Source of the DNA: Tubulanus polymorphus | Taxonomy: Eukaryota; Nemertea; Palaeonemertea; Tubulaniformes; Tubulanidae | DNA length: 64,000 nucleotides | NCBI RefSeq assembly: GCF_964204645.1 | Contig: NC_134028.1 | Location: 15,801,263-15,865,262 of the forward strand | Reading direction: 5' to 3' | Shown: piece after piece, positions 23,170 to 34,802 of the stretch | How positions within the stretch are numbered: the stretch's first letter is position 1 | Layout of the letters: the number at the start of each line of letters is the position of its first letter | Notes under the pieces: model-generated | What the model saw: only the letters and a program-made list of their open reading frames with translations | Told to the model about the DNA's origin: nothing | Database searches by the model: none | Made by a program: the position numbers and the translations under genes

Positions 23170-23177
23170 TGTGTGTG

Positions 23178-23209
<32 letters not shown>

Positions 23210-23213
23210 TGTG
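23170..23213. repeat. (TG)n/(TGCG)n microsatellite
   Basis: A TG dinucleotide run passes into TGCG tetranucleotides. A palindromic GGTGATCACC lies nearby at 23233. Confidence 0.95.
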
Positions 23214-23675
23214 GATTGAGAACGTCACCGGAGGTGATCACCGATGACTGGTGTTACACTTAATTGTCGTCACTGCTAATTATATGTTGTTGTCACTCTG
23301 TAAGGTGATGATTCAACGCCAAATGTCAGGGCTCTACCTATCGAAAGGCCCTCAAAGGAAACAGTAGTAGCAGTAACATTTGGCCTATTATAAGTCATCA
23401 CCAGAAATAGAAGATCGGCAGTGTATTGCTGATAAATAGTCGATATGGTTAACCGGTTTAGGTGCTAAATGGATGGACAAGCTAACTTGTACCCAATAAG
23501 GCAGATTAACGAATGGAGTGATGTCACACTCGGCGATTTTTATCTATGAAAAACAATTGCAAAATTAAATCTACCTTGCTTATGTAAAATCTTCTAAGAG
23601 ATGATATGTACTTTATTTACCAAGGCCAACTTGGTTACAGTACATACTTGTAATCCATATCCGAAATGACTCCTG

Positions 23676-23769
23676 TGTCACCCTGATATAATTTGCATAT
23701 TTCATAATCATATAGATCTACAATGTCATATCGAACAGTTCATAACATTTCATAGCTCTACTACATATT

Positions 23770-23806
<37 letters not shown>

Positions 23807-24141
23807 TAATATTACTTATGACTCAACATGTTTTCACGATAATTAGCTATAGTCAGTGCTCATCGATAATTAATTAATGTCTCTCAAACATGTCACGAGG
23901 TGTTTGTTTGTGAGTCCTGATGTCTACAACTTGTCTGACACCTAGTTCTCACATTATACTCATGATTCTGTATATAAAGACTATGTAAGGCTATGATAAT
24001 CATTCTCATTCCGGGATGCAATAAAGATTGTACATATAAGGTTTAACTGCCTTGTTGTTCCTGATGGATGGAATCCTGTACCGCTGGTGTAAATGCTAGT
24101 TCCCCCAGCCAGCCTGCCGATACAACAACCAGCCGGTTACA
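23676..24141 (+). promoter_or_regulatory. 5' LTR with TATA box and poly(A) signal
   Basis: TGTATATAAAGAC near 23970 is a plausible TATA box, and GCAATAAAGATTG near 24020 a polyadenylation signal, in the usual U3-R order. The same pair recurs in the 3' LTR near 25675 and 25727. Confidence 0.7.
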
Positions 24142-25848
24142 GATGGCGGAGAACCGGATTTACCTTCACAGATCGACGGTTACAGATGGTGGAGAACCCA
24201 AATTTAAGTCCTCGTGACTTACACAAGTACAGATGAAGCTGTTAAACTATTGGTTGTGACTGGAACGTTGACCTCACGAGAAGATCGTATTCAACTACAC
24301 CTGTGACGAGATGGCCGTACTGATCATGAACATTGCTGCTTTTTCAGTGGATACAATGCATTACGGTAACTTTTTGTCAACCGAAGGTAATACAGTTTCT
24401 TCTTTGTCTCGAATTAGTGGTCAGATGAACATGATAGAAAATTATAGGAATTTGGATATAAGATACTACCGTACGATCAAAAAAGTTATCGCCGGTTTAA
24501 ATAGTATGATTCACAATTCTTTTTTTTCTAGGCATCTAATTCCAATCAGCATAAATCAATTTTAGTTTCATTTCGTACTATAAGTATTAGAATACGGAAC
24601 ACTTTTCAGGGGATATGTCTAAGGTTAATTAGTCAAATTCATCTACTTACAGGACAGTGCGTATCTATACTTTTTTCGCAACAAACTATTTCGACTATAC
24701 TAAAGGTTTAATCGGCAATTTTCATTTTCATAGGTTCATATTTTTTGTTTGTTAGTATAACTAAAACATGAAGATGAATTGGTTGAATTTTTATGTGGAC
24801 AAATATATAATCTCAGTTACACCTGGCCACTTATTTTGGATGATGATAATTTTTTCCTTTTGGTTGACAAGGGTAACTGTATTCGTGTTGTGTCATTGCC
24901 TGAACTCTGCTCTGATGTCAAATGTTGCATGTTACTATCATTGTGTCACGAAGTTATTTCCAGTCAGTAATCGAAAGGTCTTCAAAACAGAGAAATGCGT
25001 ACTACTTGCAACTTGCATCACCAACTGATCTTCGGGACGCTATAACTACACAACACGTCGCTACTTCTGTTCGTCGCAGAACCAACCAGAATTCGGGGAT
25101 CCTCTGCAGATCATTCAAAATCACAGTTAACGTAATATCGCATCATCCGTAAATAACGACAACATGTGACTCTTTCGTGAATGACTGAGAATCTGGATGT
25201 TACTGTCCAACGTTTGCACATTTTCGCACGGTGGAACTCAATTTTACACGTTCTCGCAGTGGAAGGAGTTTTAATGAAGTTATAGCATCTGCGTTTTCCG
25301 CAAATTTGGAGGACCAAATTTAATTGGACAAGGGGGCATCTGTCACCCTGATATAATTTGCATATTTCATAATCATATAGATCTACAATGTCATATCGAA
25401 CAGTTCATAACATTTCATAGCTCTACTACATATTATAAATGATAATAATAATAATAATGATAATATAATATAACTTATGACTATAGTGTCAATATGTGCT
25501 TTAAGATCGTAATCAACATGTGACATTACTCAACATGTTTTCACGATAATTAGCTATAGTCAGTGCTCATCGATAATTAATTAATGTCTCTCAAACATGT
25601 CTCTAGGTGTTTGTTTGTGAGTCCTGATGTCTACAACTTGTCTGACTCCTAGTTCTCACATTATACTCATGATTCTGTATATAAAGACTATGTAAAGCTA
25701 TGATAATCATTCTCATTCCGGGATGCAATAAAGATTGTACATATAAGGTTTAACTGCCTTGTTGTTCCTGATGGATGGAATCCTGTACCGCTGGTGTAAA
25801 TGCTAGTTCCCCCAGCCAGCCTGCCGATACAACAACCCGCCGGTTACA
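23676..25848 (+). mobile_element. Complete non-autonomous LTR retrotransposon (family L)
   Basis: 5' LTR 23676-24141 and 3' LTR 25341-25848, both TGTCACCC...CGGTTACA. The 4-bp duplication CCTG flanks the element (23672-23675, 25849-25852). A purine tract (AAGGGGGCA) precedes the 3' LTR, and a possible tRNA primer site (TGGCGGAGAACC) follows the 5' LTR. The 1.2-kb interior holds no gag or pol, so it must be mobilised in trans, like a TRIM/LARD. The 5' LTR lacks about 47 bp that the 3' LTR keeps and has a longer (AAT)n run (23768-23806). Confidence 0.9.
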
Positions 25849-25911
25849 CCTGTGCTGCCAATCAAATAGGATGCATGTAGATGAATAAATAGATCATTTC
25901 TCATTTTGCAG

Positions 25912-25984
25912 TTTAAGGGATCATATCAAAAAGACAAATGTGAGCACTGGAGGAAATCACAATACACAGAACTCCCCTTTAATG
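25912..25984 (+). CDS. EXOC7: EXOC7 exon B
   Basis: Acceptor TTTTGCAG and donor AATG|GTAAGT. Codes for S-LRDHIKKTNVSTGG, ending NSPLM, and corresponds to the vertebrate KGLKEHFHKSSSSSG...YSP region. It receives two bases of a codon from exon A (AG|T) and ends on a codon boundary. It lies only 63 bp after the end of an LTR element, so its branch point/pyrimidine tract must be within that short spacer or in LTR sequence. Confidence 0.93.
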
Positions 25985-26379
25985 GTAAGTAGATTTTTCT
26001 AGCGGTAGCTTTAATTCCCCCTGAGCTATGTACTAAAATGGGTTTGCACTAAATTTAAAGATTTTCGGTGACATTTCACAAAGTTGCCCTTTAGACGACT
26101 GAAAAAGAAAAATTTTAACATGCGCTATCATCATTAACTAAAGGGCACATGCCGTCTGAATTGTAATTTCCATGATTACTTAACCAGAAGAAACTTCAGT
26201 ATATATAAAGACCTGAGATCTGAATGATTGAATAAAGGTTTTCTAATTAGCCGTAAATCAGTAATTCATTTATCCTTTACTCCTTTTCTCGTACACACCC
26301 CCCTTGGTGCTATTTACAACGCTATCTATGACAACACAAGCACGTGTGCATGCTATCATGTGTAGGCTATGTACAATTG

Positions 26380-26770
26380 ATGAAATAAACATCACTAAGA
26401 ATTCACAGACCAATGGTGCTACTCGCTAATATATGTTTATCATCTAATTTACAACAGCTGCAAAAGTATACAGTGGAAAGAGTTAATTTATTTAAGAACA
26501 CTTCCAAAATGATAAAATACCCTATGAAATATCTAATGAAATGTCGGGAAGCCATGAGTGTTTGTCAAAGATGGCGTCAGGAAATCACACCAGGTAACTT
26601 ACGTAAACAATAACAGTGAGCATCTTCTGAAATTGATTAAGTTGCATTTCTCAGTAACGGCTGAACTAAAATTTAAACCATTAGCATGTTTGGTATTTGT
26701 GAATATATTACATTTGAAAATAACTTTTACACACTCTTTTTTTTTTACGCCTTATAAAACGTTACCATTA
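26380..26770 (+). repeat. Dispersed repeat R4, copy 1
   Basis: Matches 44363-44695 over about 350 bp with 20-25 percent divergence. Shared phrases include GATAAAATACC, AAACAATAACAGTGAGCA and CAGTAACGGCTGAACTAAA. No coding content or terminal structure identified. Confidence 0.7.
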
Positions 26771-27345
26771 TGAAACCTAAACAATGTTAACCATTCAGCG
26801 TCATTTTACAAACGACAGCCGTAAATCGATGTGCAAAACGTCACAGGTCTATGTGTACACAAACAAGCTATCTGGCAAAATATTATTGACATACATGTAG
26901 AATGGCTTCCTGTGATTATATAATGACCTATATTTGAACGTCGAAATGTTATATTGCATTGAATATCATTAGAAGACGTATTGTAATAGTAAAGGATGTA
27001 TGATTATATCAGAAGCGGCAGGCATAAATAGAAATGATAAGTAAATCGGATTATTCGGTTAAATGGCGGATGTATACACGATTTGGAAGTCTGATATAAA
27101 AGTCAGACCCTGACGTGGGCATGCCGGTGGAATGACGAAGCTATCTACGATGTGTGTAGGGCCGGCGTGAATTTCATCAGCGGCTACAAGCGGTCAATAT
27201 GAAAATGTGTAAACATATAATTTCAATATTCAAACGTTTCAATATGTTTGATATAAGGAGTATGCAGGTTTCGTGAGATTAGCAATTTATAATAGCATAG
27301 CTGTCATATACGGCTCCGCGTCTTCTGATGGCATGTGTATTAGGT
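26771..27345. other. Intron, nothing recognised
   Basis: No repeat partner or coding segment found. Confidence 0.45.
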
Positions 27346-27475
27346 GACAATTCAATTCAATTCTTTATTGATCCCTTTACATTGAAATTCCGGGATAAAA
27401 TTCCCAAATTCAATAAATACAAATTTTAAAATAAATGAATACAACATACATGACACACGGGTAATTCATACAGAA
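27346..27475 (-). repeat. 3' end of a LINE/SINE with (AATTG)n tail
   Basis: On the - strand it ends AATAAAGAATTGAATTGAAT, the pentameric tail typical of several invertebrate LINEs. Related tails occur at 36270 and 36460 (inverted pair) and at 56945-56985 (+). Confidence 0.55.
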
Positions 27476-28285
27476 CAACATAAGCATGTTATTTTAAATG
27501 ACAATGTCTACTTCAACCCACCCAGACTCAAGACTCTAGGATATCGAGCGACAGCCAAACCCGTGGCCCAGGCCGGCTGGCTAGGCCACACGATATGTTC
27601 GAAGTCATGATGAAGCAGACATCAGAAGAGCTCTTTCTTCAACCATGGAGGCTATGAAGTTGCAGACCAGCTTAGAGGCATAAGTAAATGAAGTCGGTCG
27701 CAAGTTCGCGATCAATTATTGAGAATTTTCAATAAAAAAATTTAAACTACTACTAGAGTCGAAGACCTGTATCATCTACCCAATCGCCAAATCTCATCAT
27801 TCCCCAAATTTCTTAAAACTTCGATTTCAAATTTGCAATTCCACATTAGTTTAGCCCAGAAATTCTAAATTTTTTTCGCAGGCGTCAAATAATTTTCTAA
27901 AATTAATTCCCTTGTTGATGGCATTTGCCCTTCAACTAACCTCTTTTTTGACTCCTTAAAAGATGAGTAAGATTCTATCTAACTGCTGAAGTCATTATGA
28001 GGTTCCATGAGATACACATGCGTAGATTTGATAGTCAATTGCATGCTTGATTCCAGCGAAGAGCATTGTCGTTCTATCATTCGGACTTAATGGATTGAAT
28101 TTTCGTTTATCGGTGTCAAAACCTAACTTACAAGGCGCAGTCCTCTTGTTAGGCCATCTAAGCGCACGCTAGACGTTTGACATTGTGTAACAAAAATTTT
28201 TGTTGGTGGAGGCAATTGGATTTTTTTTCTGGTGTTCGCTTGTCGAAACCGCACCGTCATTTCAAATATTTTACCAGTGCCGATC

Positions 28286-28995
28286 ATGGCCAAAGAATTG
28301 GAAGAATTTAACTTTGCCGAGGCGCTTTTTAGCAAGCCGCTATCTCAAACTGCAAATGCGGTTGGTGGAGAGTCTGAATCGACGATGAGATGGACTGGAA
28401 CAGTCGATAAAGATGCAATGAATGATGAAGTAAGTGGATTTTCACAATTTCCTCAAAATCATGGTGACTCAGCTAAAAAGTTGAGTAAGGAGAGTGCCTC
28501 TGTCGCTAAAATTAGTAAGACTATGTCACGGACCAGAAAGTTGGATAAAAACAAGCTTTCTAACCGTGGTATTGGGGGCAATCCCTCACCGGCGCTTGAA
28601 ATTCACGATGAAAATTCACATGAATTCGATGGAATTGAGGCTATGATTGTATCTAAAGTGGGCAATGTTATAGATTCTAGGTTCAAAAAAATGTGCCCTA
28701 CCATTCAGGGTGTACCCGCACCGAATTGGCCCAGGTTATGCCCTGCTGCTACTGCTGCGGGTAGTGCCAGTGAGCACGGGATGCTGTTGAGAGCGATAGT
28801 CCATTCCCAGTTGCAAATTCTCTTACAAAATTGTTTCCTGTGATTGAAGAAGAAGGGGAAATCCCAGATGATTCACATCAGGATCTTATTTCTGAACTGA
28901 CGGCTATGTATGCAGAGGATGAGGATACGGGGCCCCTGTCGATGCACAACTTGCCCCTATTCTTAAATAAGATGTCCAATGACAGGCTTCTGTTT
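28286..28995 (+). pseudogene. DIRS gag-like ORF
   Basis: Starts MAKELEEFNFAEALF. Hydrophilic, with FDGIEAMIVSKVGNVIDSRF. After a frameshift near 28830 it continues as VIEEEGEIPDDSHQDLISEL and NLPLFLNKMSNDRLLF. Length and position match the first ORF of DIRS elements. Function (capsid-like) is inferred from position. Confidence 0.65.
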
Positions 28996-29080
28996 CGAGG
29001 TTCAAACTAAACCTCATCAACCGAGGAACAAAAAATTTTCATTTTTTGTTACTCTGATGATGAGGTTTGAACCTCAAAAA
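28996..29080. repeat. Long imperfect hairpin
   Basis: GAGGTTCAAACTAAACCTCA at the left pairs with TGATGAGGTTTGAACCTC at the right. An inner GGAACAAAAAATTTT pairs with AAAATTTTTTGTT. Total about 85 bp. May be a small inserted palindrome at the end of the gag frame. Confidence 0.75.
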
Positions 29081-29419
29081 CTGTGAGGCAATAAACTGTT
29101 TTTACAGAAGAAACTGTGGGTTTTATTCGTTAACTATTCTCAACGTGAATCTAAAATACAGAATAATAAAATGAGACCTCATTTTTTAGTGAAACGAGGG
29201 GGTGGCTTGTACCATTACCAACATTAATGTTCCCGACAACAGTTCTCCAATCATCAATACTCCAACCAACAATACCATCAGTACCAAAGAGGCCGCAGCA
29301 ACATAGCAAGGTCATACAAAAGCAACCAAGACATCAGAAGGAAGGCCGAAAGGAACAAGTAACTAACAGCAGGTAACTAGTTTTGATCTAGAGTGGGATG
29401 AATATAAGGTGTCCATCTT

Positions 29420-30680
29420 GGCTAAAGCTGTCAGGTGTGAAATTTTTTAAAGCTGGCAGAACTGCTCAGTTCTTGGATTTTTGGAAAACACTTATGCTGA
29501 TCGACACATTCTGTCGTTGGTTAGGGGCATCAAAATAGAATTTGAGAATGTGCCCAACTAGTTAAGAGAACCTAAACTGTACTGTTTTGATGACACAAGA
29601 TTGATTTGGGAGTTGAAAATATGCTCCAGAAATGTGTCATTCAAGAGACAAAAGAAGAACAAGATCAATTTGTATCCAACATATTTACTAGAAATAAGAA
29701 AGATTGTTCTTGGAGAGTTATCTTAGATCTAACTGAACTTAATAAGGTCATTGTATATCATCATTTTAAGATGGACACCCTAGATTCTGCCATTAACTTG
29801 ATTACTCCTAACTGTTATATGGCCACTATTGATTGGAAAGATGCGTATCATCGTATTCCTGTTGCAGAGCAATTTAGAAAATATTTCATGGTCAGGTGGA
29901 GAGATAAATATTATTTCTACAACGCCATGCCAAATAGACTAATGGACTAATATCGGCTCCGAGGTTGTTCACTCAAATGGTCAAGGTGATTGTAGCAGCC
30001 CAAAAAGATTCCAGAACAAATTGTCTCTGGTCTAAACGAGCTGTTTATTTACGCAACATACCAAGCTGTTTCTACAAAATATACAAAGAACGAATGCTCT
30101 AAATGCCAATCAGAAATAGCCTATAATGAAAAAGCTTCAGTGTTCGAAATAATTGAATTCTAGATTTTCAAATATATAAGGGAAATGAAACATTAATTTA
30201 CAATGAGTGAACAGTGAATACGGTCGAAAATAGAAAACTTACAGCACGGTTGAAACACAAATCTAACGAATGAAGGAAAGAACAGCCGCCAGCTACACGT
30301 CAGATCACAGGACTCAATATCAACTGCCCGGACAGTTACCGGAAGCATAACAAACGAATAGAATTTTAACCAATGATAGCGGCGCAAAATACAGTAAATA
30401 GGGCGCCACAATTTGAATTCTGGAAACTACTTTTGATCGAGAGAAAAATAGTTTTACAGATTGAACAGCGATTATCTCTCCATTGAGGAAGCAGGGCCAT
30501 CACTTGGTTACCTTGATTGATGACTTTTTTTTAATGGTCGCTCAGACTTTACAACCGTGCAGAAAGACCGTCAGGGATACCCATGAGGTTTCTGATTGCA
30601 CAGGTTTCATTACTCATCCTGTTACATCAAGGATGGACCCTCCCTGCTCAAAGGGTTACGTTTGCTGGCGTGGTTACTGA
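29420..30680 (+). pseudogene. DIRS reverse transcriptase, interrupted
   Basis: Early frame has AGRTAQFLDFWK, then FVSNIFTRNKK, SWRVILDLTELNKVIVYHHF, CYMATIDWKDAYHRIPV and RKYFMVRW. After the solo LTR the frame resumes with PLRKQGHHLVTLIDDFFLMV, where IDD is the catalytic aspartate pair. Stops occur at 29950 and elsewhere. Confidence 0.9.
29991..30467. mobile_element. Solo LTR inserted in the DIRS RT
   Basis: Begins TGTAGCAGCC and ends TTGAACA. Flanked by GTGAT (29986-29990) and GCGAT (30468-30472), a 5-bp duplication with one mismatch. Removing it rejoins the RT protein frame KVI|...SPLRKQG. No related LTR in the window. Confidence 0.78.
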
Positions 30681-30796
30681 TTCATTAGAAATGACTATGT
30701 CCCTCTCTCAAGAAAGAAGGGAAAAAATTTTGAAACTAATGCTAAAATTCAACTCAAGAGTGCAGAGAGGATCTACAGTGGTGGACTCATAATATA

Positions 30797-31465
30797 ATGA
30801 AAGTTAGCCACCCTCTCTCCAGGCCCCCAGCAGAAATTTTCCTCACTTCTGATGCTAGTAGTATAGGATGTGGAGGGAAAAAGGAAGATGGGGGAAATTG
30901 GTCTAGCTGGGAAGCTGCACTGCATATTAACCAACTTAAGATGAAAGCTGCCCTTTTCACCCTACAAGCTTTGTGTAAAACGGAAACGGATACTCATAGC
31001 TTGATTAGAAATGATGATTAAGTCGCAGTTGCCTACTTAAATAATATGGGCAGCAGAAGGGAAAAATGTAATGCTAAAGCTAGGGAACCTTGGGTTTGGT
31101 GCAAGGCTTGAGGTATATTGCTGACAGCTGCTTATCTGCCAGGAGCCCAAAACACTGAGACAGACACTTTGAGCCGTACTTACCATGATAACAATGAATG
31201 GGGTCTGAATGATGGAGTGTTTAGAAAGTGGTTTCAAATTTTGGGTGGAGCCAGCTATTGATCTTTTTGCCTCCCGGAATTATCACAAGGTTCCAAGGTT
31301 TTTCTCCTGGAAACTGGATCCACAGGCAGAAGCAGTTGATCCATTCTCTGTGCTGTGGGATGAAGAGTTAGTTTATGTGTTCCCACCTTTTTTTTTGTTG
31401 GCAAGACGCTACAAAAAATCCAAGCACCTCTTTGGACTTCACAATTTTGGTTTTCTAAATGTGTA
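30797..31465 (+). pseudogene. DIRS RNase H and downstream domain
   Basis: FLTSDASSIGCGGKKEDGG, HINQLKMKAALFTLQALC and VAVAYLNNMGSRREK are RNase H motifs. Then LPGAQNTETDTLSRTYHD, and IDLFASRNYHKVPRFFSWKL...FPPFFLL, the conserved block between RNase H and recombinase in DIRS/Ngaro. Frame breaks at 31018 and 31110. Confidence 0.88.
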
Positions 31466-31468
31466 AAG

Positions 31469-32765
31469 ATGCTAATTGATTATCCTCTTCTCCTATCTTC
31501 CAGAGAACACAGCACTCTTCTTAGGCATCCATCCAGACGGATGTGTGAGCTCCCGAAGATTAATATTTTAGCGACGAGGATATCGGGAGTACAACAACAG
31601 ACGGAATGTTTTTTCAGGAAGTTAGAGACATTAATTGACATTGTAATGAATGTACTATATTTCTTATCTGAGTTGTATTCTAAAGACCTAAGTTACAGTG
31701 CCATTAATACAGCAAGATCAGCACTTTCTACCTTTTTGTATCTAGATAAAACTCCTATTGGTCAGGTACCCATAGTTTGTCGATTCATTAGGGGTATATT
31801 TAATTTAGAGCCAGCTTTACCCAGAAATAGGGTTATTTGGGCCGTAGAACCAGTATTGAATTTCTTGAAAGGTCTGTCTCCTGCAGTTAGTCTGTCGCTA
31901 AAAGATCTCACATTAAAACTTGTTTTATTACTGGCGCTGTTAACTGGTCAGCGAGTACAGTCTCTATATCTGGATTTTAGGAAAATTGTCCCCCCCCCGG
32001 ACAACTGCCCCCTGGACAATTGCCTCCCGAATAAAATCTTTTTTGATTGGGTTTAACACCACCTAAGTACTTTACCTAGAAATTCATTTGTATATTATTG
32101 AATATAGATTTATAACATACAGAATTACTGGTGTTGTGTGCAGATCAAAAACTTTAAATCAGTCCTTGAGTAACAGAAATTCACTTACCAAATTAAAGGA
32201 AACTTAATTAGTCCACTTAATAATAGTGCATCAGTTAACCTTGGCTTACTTATTGGTATTAGTTTTAGTGTTACTTTAGCCAATCATAAACTTTAAATCA
32301 GTAATGAGTAATTAACTGCAATAATTAGCTAGAGTTAGTTCCCCTTTGTCTAATTAATTAGAAGTAAATATCTGTGTTAAAAAGAGAATAATGTTAAAAG
32401 ATTAAGAGATAACATTAAAAGCCTATGTACCAGACAGACATCTTTGTATTGTGAATTATTGTAAAGTTTTTTACCTTAATCGAACAGTAAAAATTGCGTG
32501 GTGATGCAACAAAACTCTTTATTTCATATGTGAAACCACATGGACCTATAAGCAGAGATACGTTGTCAAGGTGGATAAGAGTAATGCTTACAAGGGCAGG
32601 AGTAAGACATGAACATTTTTACGTCTCACGGTACCAGGTCAGCGGCAACTACGACGCAGGAAAGAAATAATACTCATATACAATCTATATTGAAAATGGC
32701 AGGATGGTCATATCAGTCAGTGTTTAGAAAATATTGCAGGAAACCAGTAGTTGATGAATCAAATT
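31469..32765 (+). pseudogene. DIRS tyrosine recombinase, split
   Basis: N-terminal part to 31983: LSYSAINTARSALSTFL, SLSLKDLTLKLVLLLALLTGQRVQSLY, with the catalytic Arg in GQR. The C-terminal part resumes at about 32510 as LFISYVKPHGPISRDTLSRW, a GTRSAATT-like histidine-arginine box, and AGWSYQSVFRKYC with the nucleophile tyrosine. Between them about 525 bp (31984-32509) is unrelated and begins with a C/G-rich run. Expected spacing is about 210 bp, so this looks like a replacement or insertion. Confidence 0.85.
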
Positions 32766-32959
32766 TCAATGTTATTTGAATTGGAATATTCGTGTATACG
32801 AAAACTGTTTTATGCATTAGTGTGGAGCTCCACACCTGTGGTGAAAGATTGTTAAACATTATTGAGTTAACAGCAGTTGAACATTTCATGGAACCTAATA
32901 CGTCAGCATAATGTTGTCAGCAGTTATATAGAATTGGAAAAATAACCGAGACTTGCCTG

Positions 32960-33140
32960 GAAGTTGCAGGTTGTTTCTAATTCCGTCTAACTGCTGACCA
33001 ATGGAGAGGTAATATGCCCTCCCATATTTTAACCTCACCTAGTTGAGCATTGACTGTTAGATCTACATGCGAATCTCATGTTACCTCTCCTTTGGTCAGC
33101 AGTTAGACAGGATTAGAAACAACCTTCAACTTCCAGGTAA
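32960..33140. repeat. DIRS right-end inverted repeat / internal complementary region
   Basis: Arms of about 60 bp: GGTTGTTTCTAATTCCGTCT...GGAGAGGTAATATG and its inverse ending GACAGGATTAGAAACAACC, with a loop of about 55 bp. The left arm repeats the left terminus in direct orientation. Confidence 0.85.
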
Positions 33141-33724
33141 TAGTACAACCCGTTTCTATACACTACACGATGTTGTTTTTTACTGGTTCTCAGAATGACG
33201 TTACACTTCCGGGTTGAGAATAAATCAGCGCGGCCGATCAAAAGTCTTGTTTTAACAGTAATTGAAGAATGCAAAAATAATTTCTTACTAATAATTCAAT
33301 AAATAGGTTATAATTGATGATAATAAATACTTTAGCCATATCTCCAAAACCTCTTCATGACCCCTTTATAGAGTTAGTAATTTTCTTTCCAGTTTCATCG
33401 ACAACAGTTAATTTTCTCTGTGTTCCTTAGTCACTGACAATATTTTGGGTGTGCTCGTTACACTCCATACAAATGAATGAGGTTGTTTTCAAATCGCTAT
33501 GGATTCTAAATTTACTATGAAAAATTTACTCAAGCTGCGACGAGGCCTCAGTCAACTAGATTTCATCTACAGGGTGTCCCATTAATTACTATACATAAAG
33601 AACTGCCTGTAACCTCCACATTTCATAATGCTCCGATTTTCCACCATAGGATAAAATGTAACGGTACTTTTTGGTTTACCTTTGTCAGCAGTATGAGGTT
33701 GGCATTGAGCCAATTCATGTAAAA

Positions 33725-34455
33725 TCACGGTACGTATTTTTAATACCCAGTGATTGTGTTGATTGAGATTGAAGTGAAGCGAAAGTTCACTACACAAGGC
33801 CTCCACGTGCGCGGGTGCGCTAACATTAATTAGACTGTTGCACACACAAACACACGCTCATACAGACTACAATATGGTGCTGTAACGCTGCTTGGCGCGT
33901 GCACGTTTGGTATGATAACAGGCTAAATAATCGTCGTAGCAGATGAGCACTGTGTTTTCTGATTGATAGAATTTGTAATAAATTGTAATTTCTTGTGACC
34001 TGAAAATACTAAGCAGCAAACTATTGGTATAGGTCGTGGTCTGAATATTGTAGTGGTAAATTCCAGGATTTAAAACGATCTACGCCCCGGTGTTTTAGCC
34101 ATACATTGGAAGAGGTTTCGTTCCCAAGACTCAATATTCAGCCACCCTCTGACATGTGACATCATATGAATTTTATTTGAATATTTTTTCATATTGTGAA
34201 AAATATTTTTTTGAAAATATAAAATAGTTTCCCTGTTGCGCCTACCTGTACCCTACAAATTTTTGGACGTAGACCATAAACAAATGTTTATCTTTGGTCT
34301 TATTTGACTACTAAATGATTCTTTAAGAAAGATAAAATACAATATAAACTTCTAGAACTTTGAAGTCACGAATTAAAAAGATTTTTCAAGCAATGCCCTT
34401 ACTCCAAACAACCTCTAGCTTTCAAGGTAAACCACACTTTGCCCATGGGCAATTT
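33725..34455 (+). mobile_element. R3 copy within mariner
   Basis: From TTTTTAATACCCAGTGATTG to CCATGGGCAATTTATTT. The right end ...AGCTTTCAAGGTAAACCACA...TTGCCCATGGGCAATTTATT is shared by the copies at 35083, 48231 and 62834. Confidence 0.8.
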
Positions 34456-34464
34456 ATTTCTTTC

Positions 34465-34802
34465 AGCTGTAAATTTTTCTAGGCAAAATCATTTCAACAC
34501 ATCCGATAAGTAATCTAGCAATTATCAACATGATGATAGATTCTGTTAAGACACTACAATATTCAAATAACAACTATCCAAAAGCTTGCACTAACTTGGT
34601 CCACGTCTACAATAAAACCATTCCGATTCCCAGTCAACATATGTAACATTTCATGTAACGATGTAAGACAACACCGATCTCTTAGCTCTTTATTAAGTAA
34701 TCGGTATAAAGTTCGATTAATTCTACTACAGAAATACAAAGCCACCAAGCAAGCTTTCAGTACAACCATGTCAGCAAGCCCATTTTTAGAATTTCTTTCT
34801 TG
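34465..34802 (+). mobile_element. R5 fragment (3' part)
   Basis: TTTCAGCTGTAAATTTTTCT through CAGCAAGCCCATTTTTAGAA and TTTCTTTCTTG. It matches the right third of the R5 copy 35979-37039 at over 90 percent. Confidence 0.78.

Larger units (their letters stand above)
27968..33118 (+). mobile_element. DIRS-type tyrosine-recombinase retrotransposon (degenerate)
   Basis: Order on the + strand: left terminal repeat, gag, RT, RNase H, tyrosine recombinase, then a right terminal repeat in inverted orientation. Left 27968-28060 and the reverse complement of 33045-33115 share TCTAACTGCTGA, CATGAGAT, GCATG-TAGAT and CAGTCAAT. A forward-oriented copy at 32960-33020 beside the right end fits the internal complementary region of DIRS elements. 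Coding parts are frameshifted, and a 477-bp solo LTR sits inside. Confidence 0.88.

Noticed and set aside
23170-23213. Possible CRISPR-like or regulatory repeat
   Set aside because: Plain TG/TGCG microsatellite without spacers.
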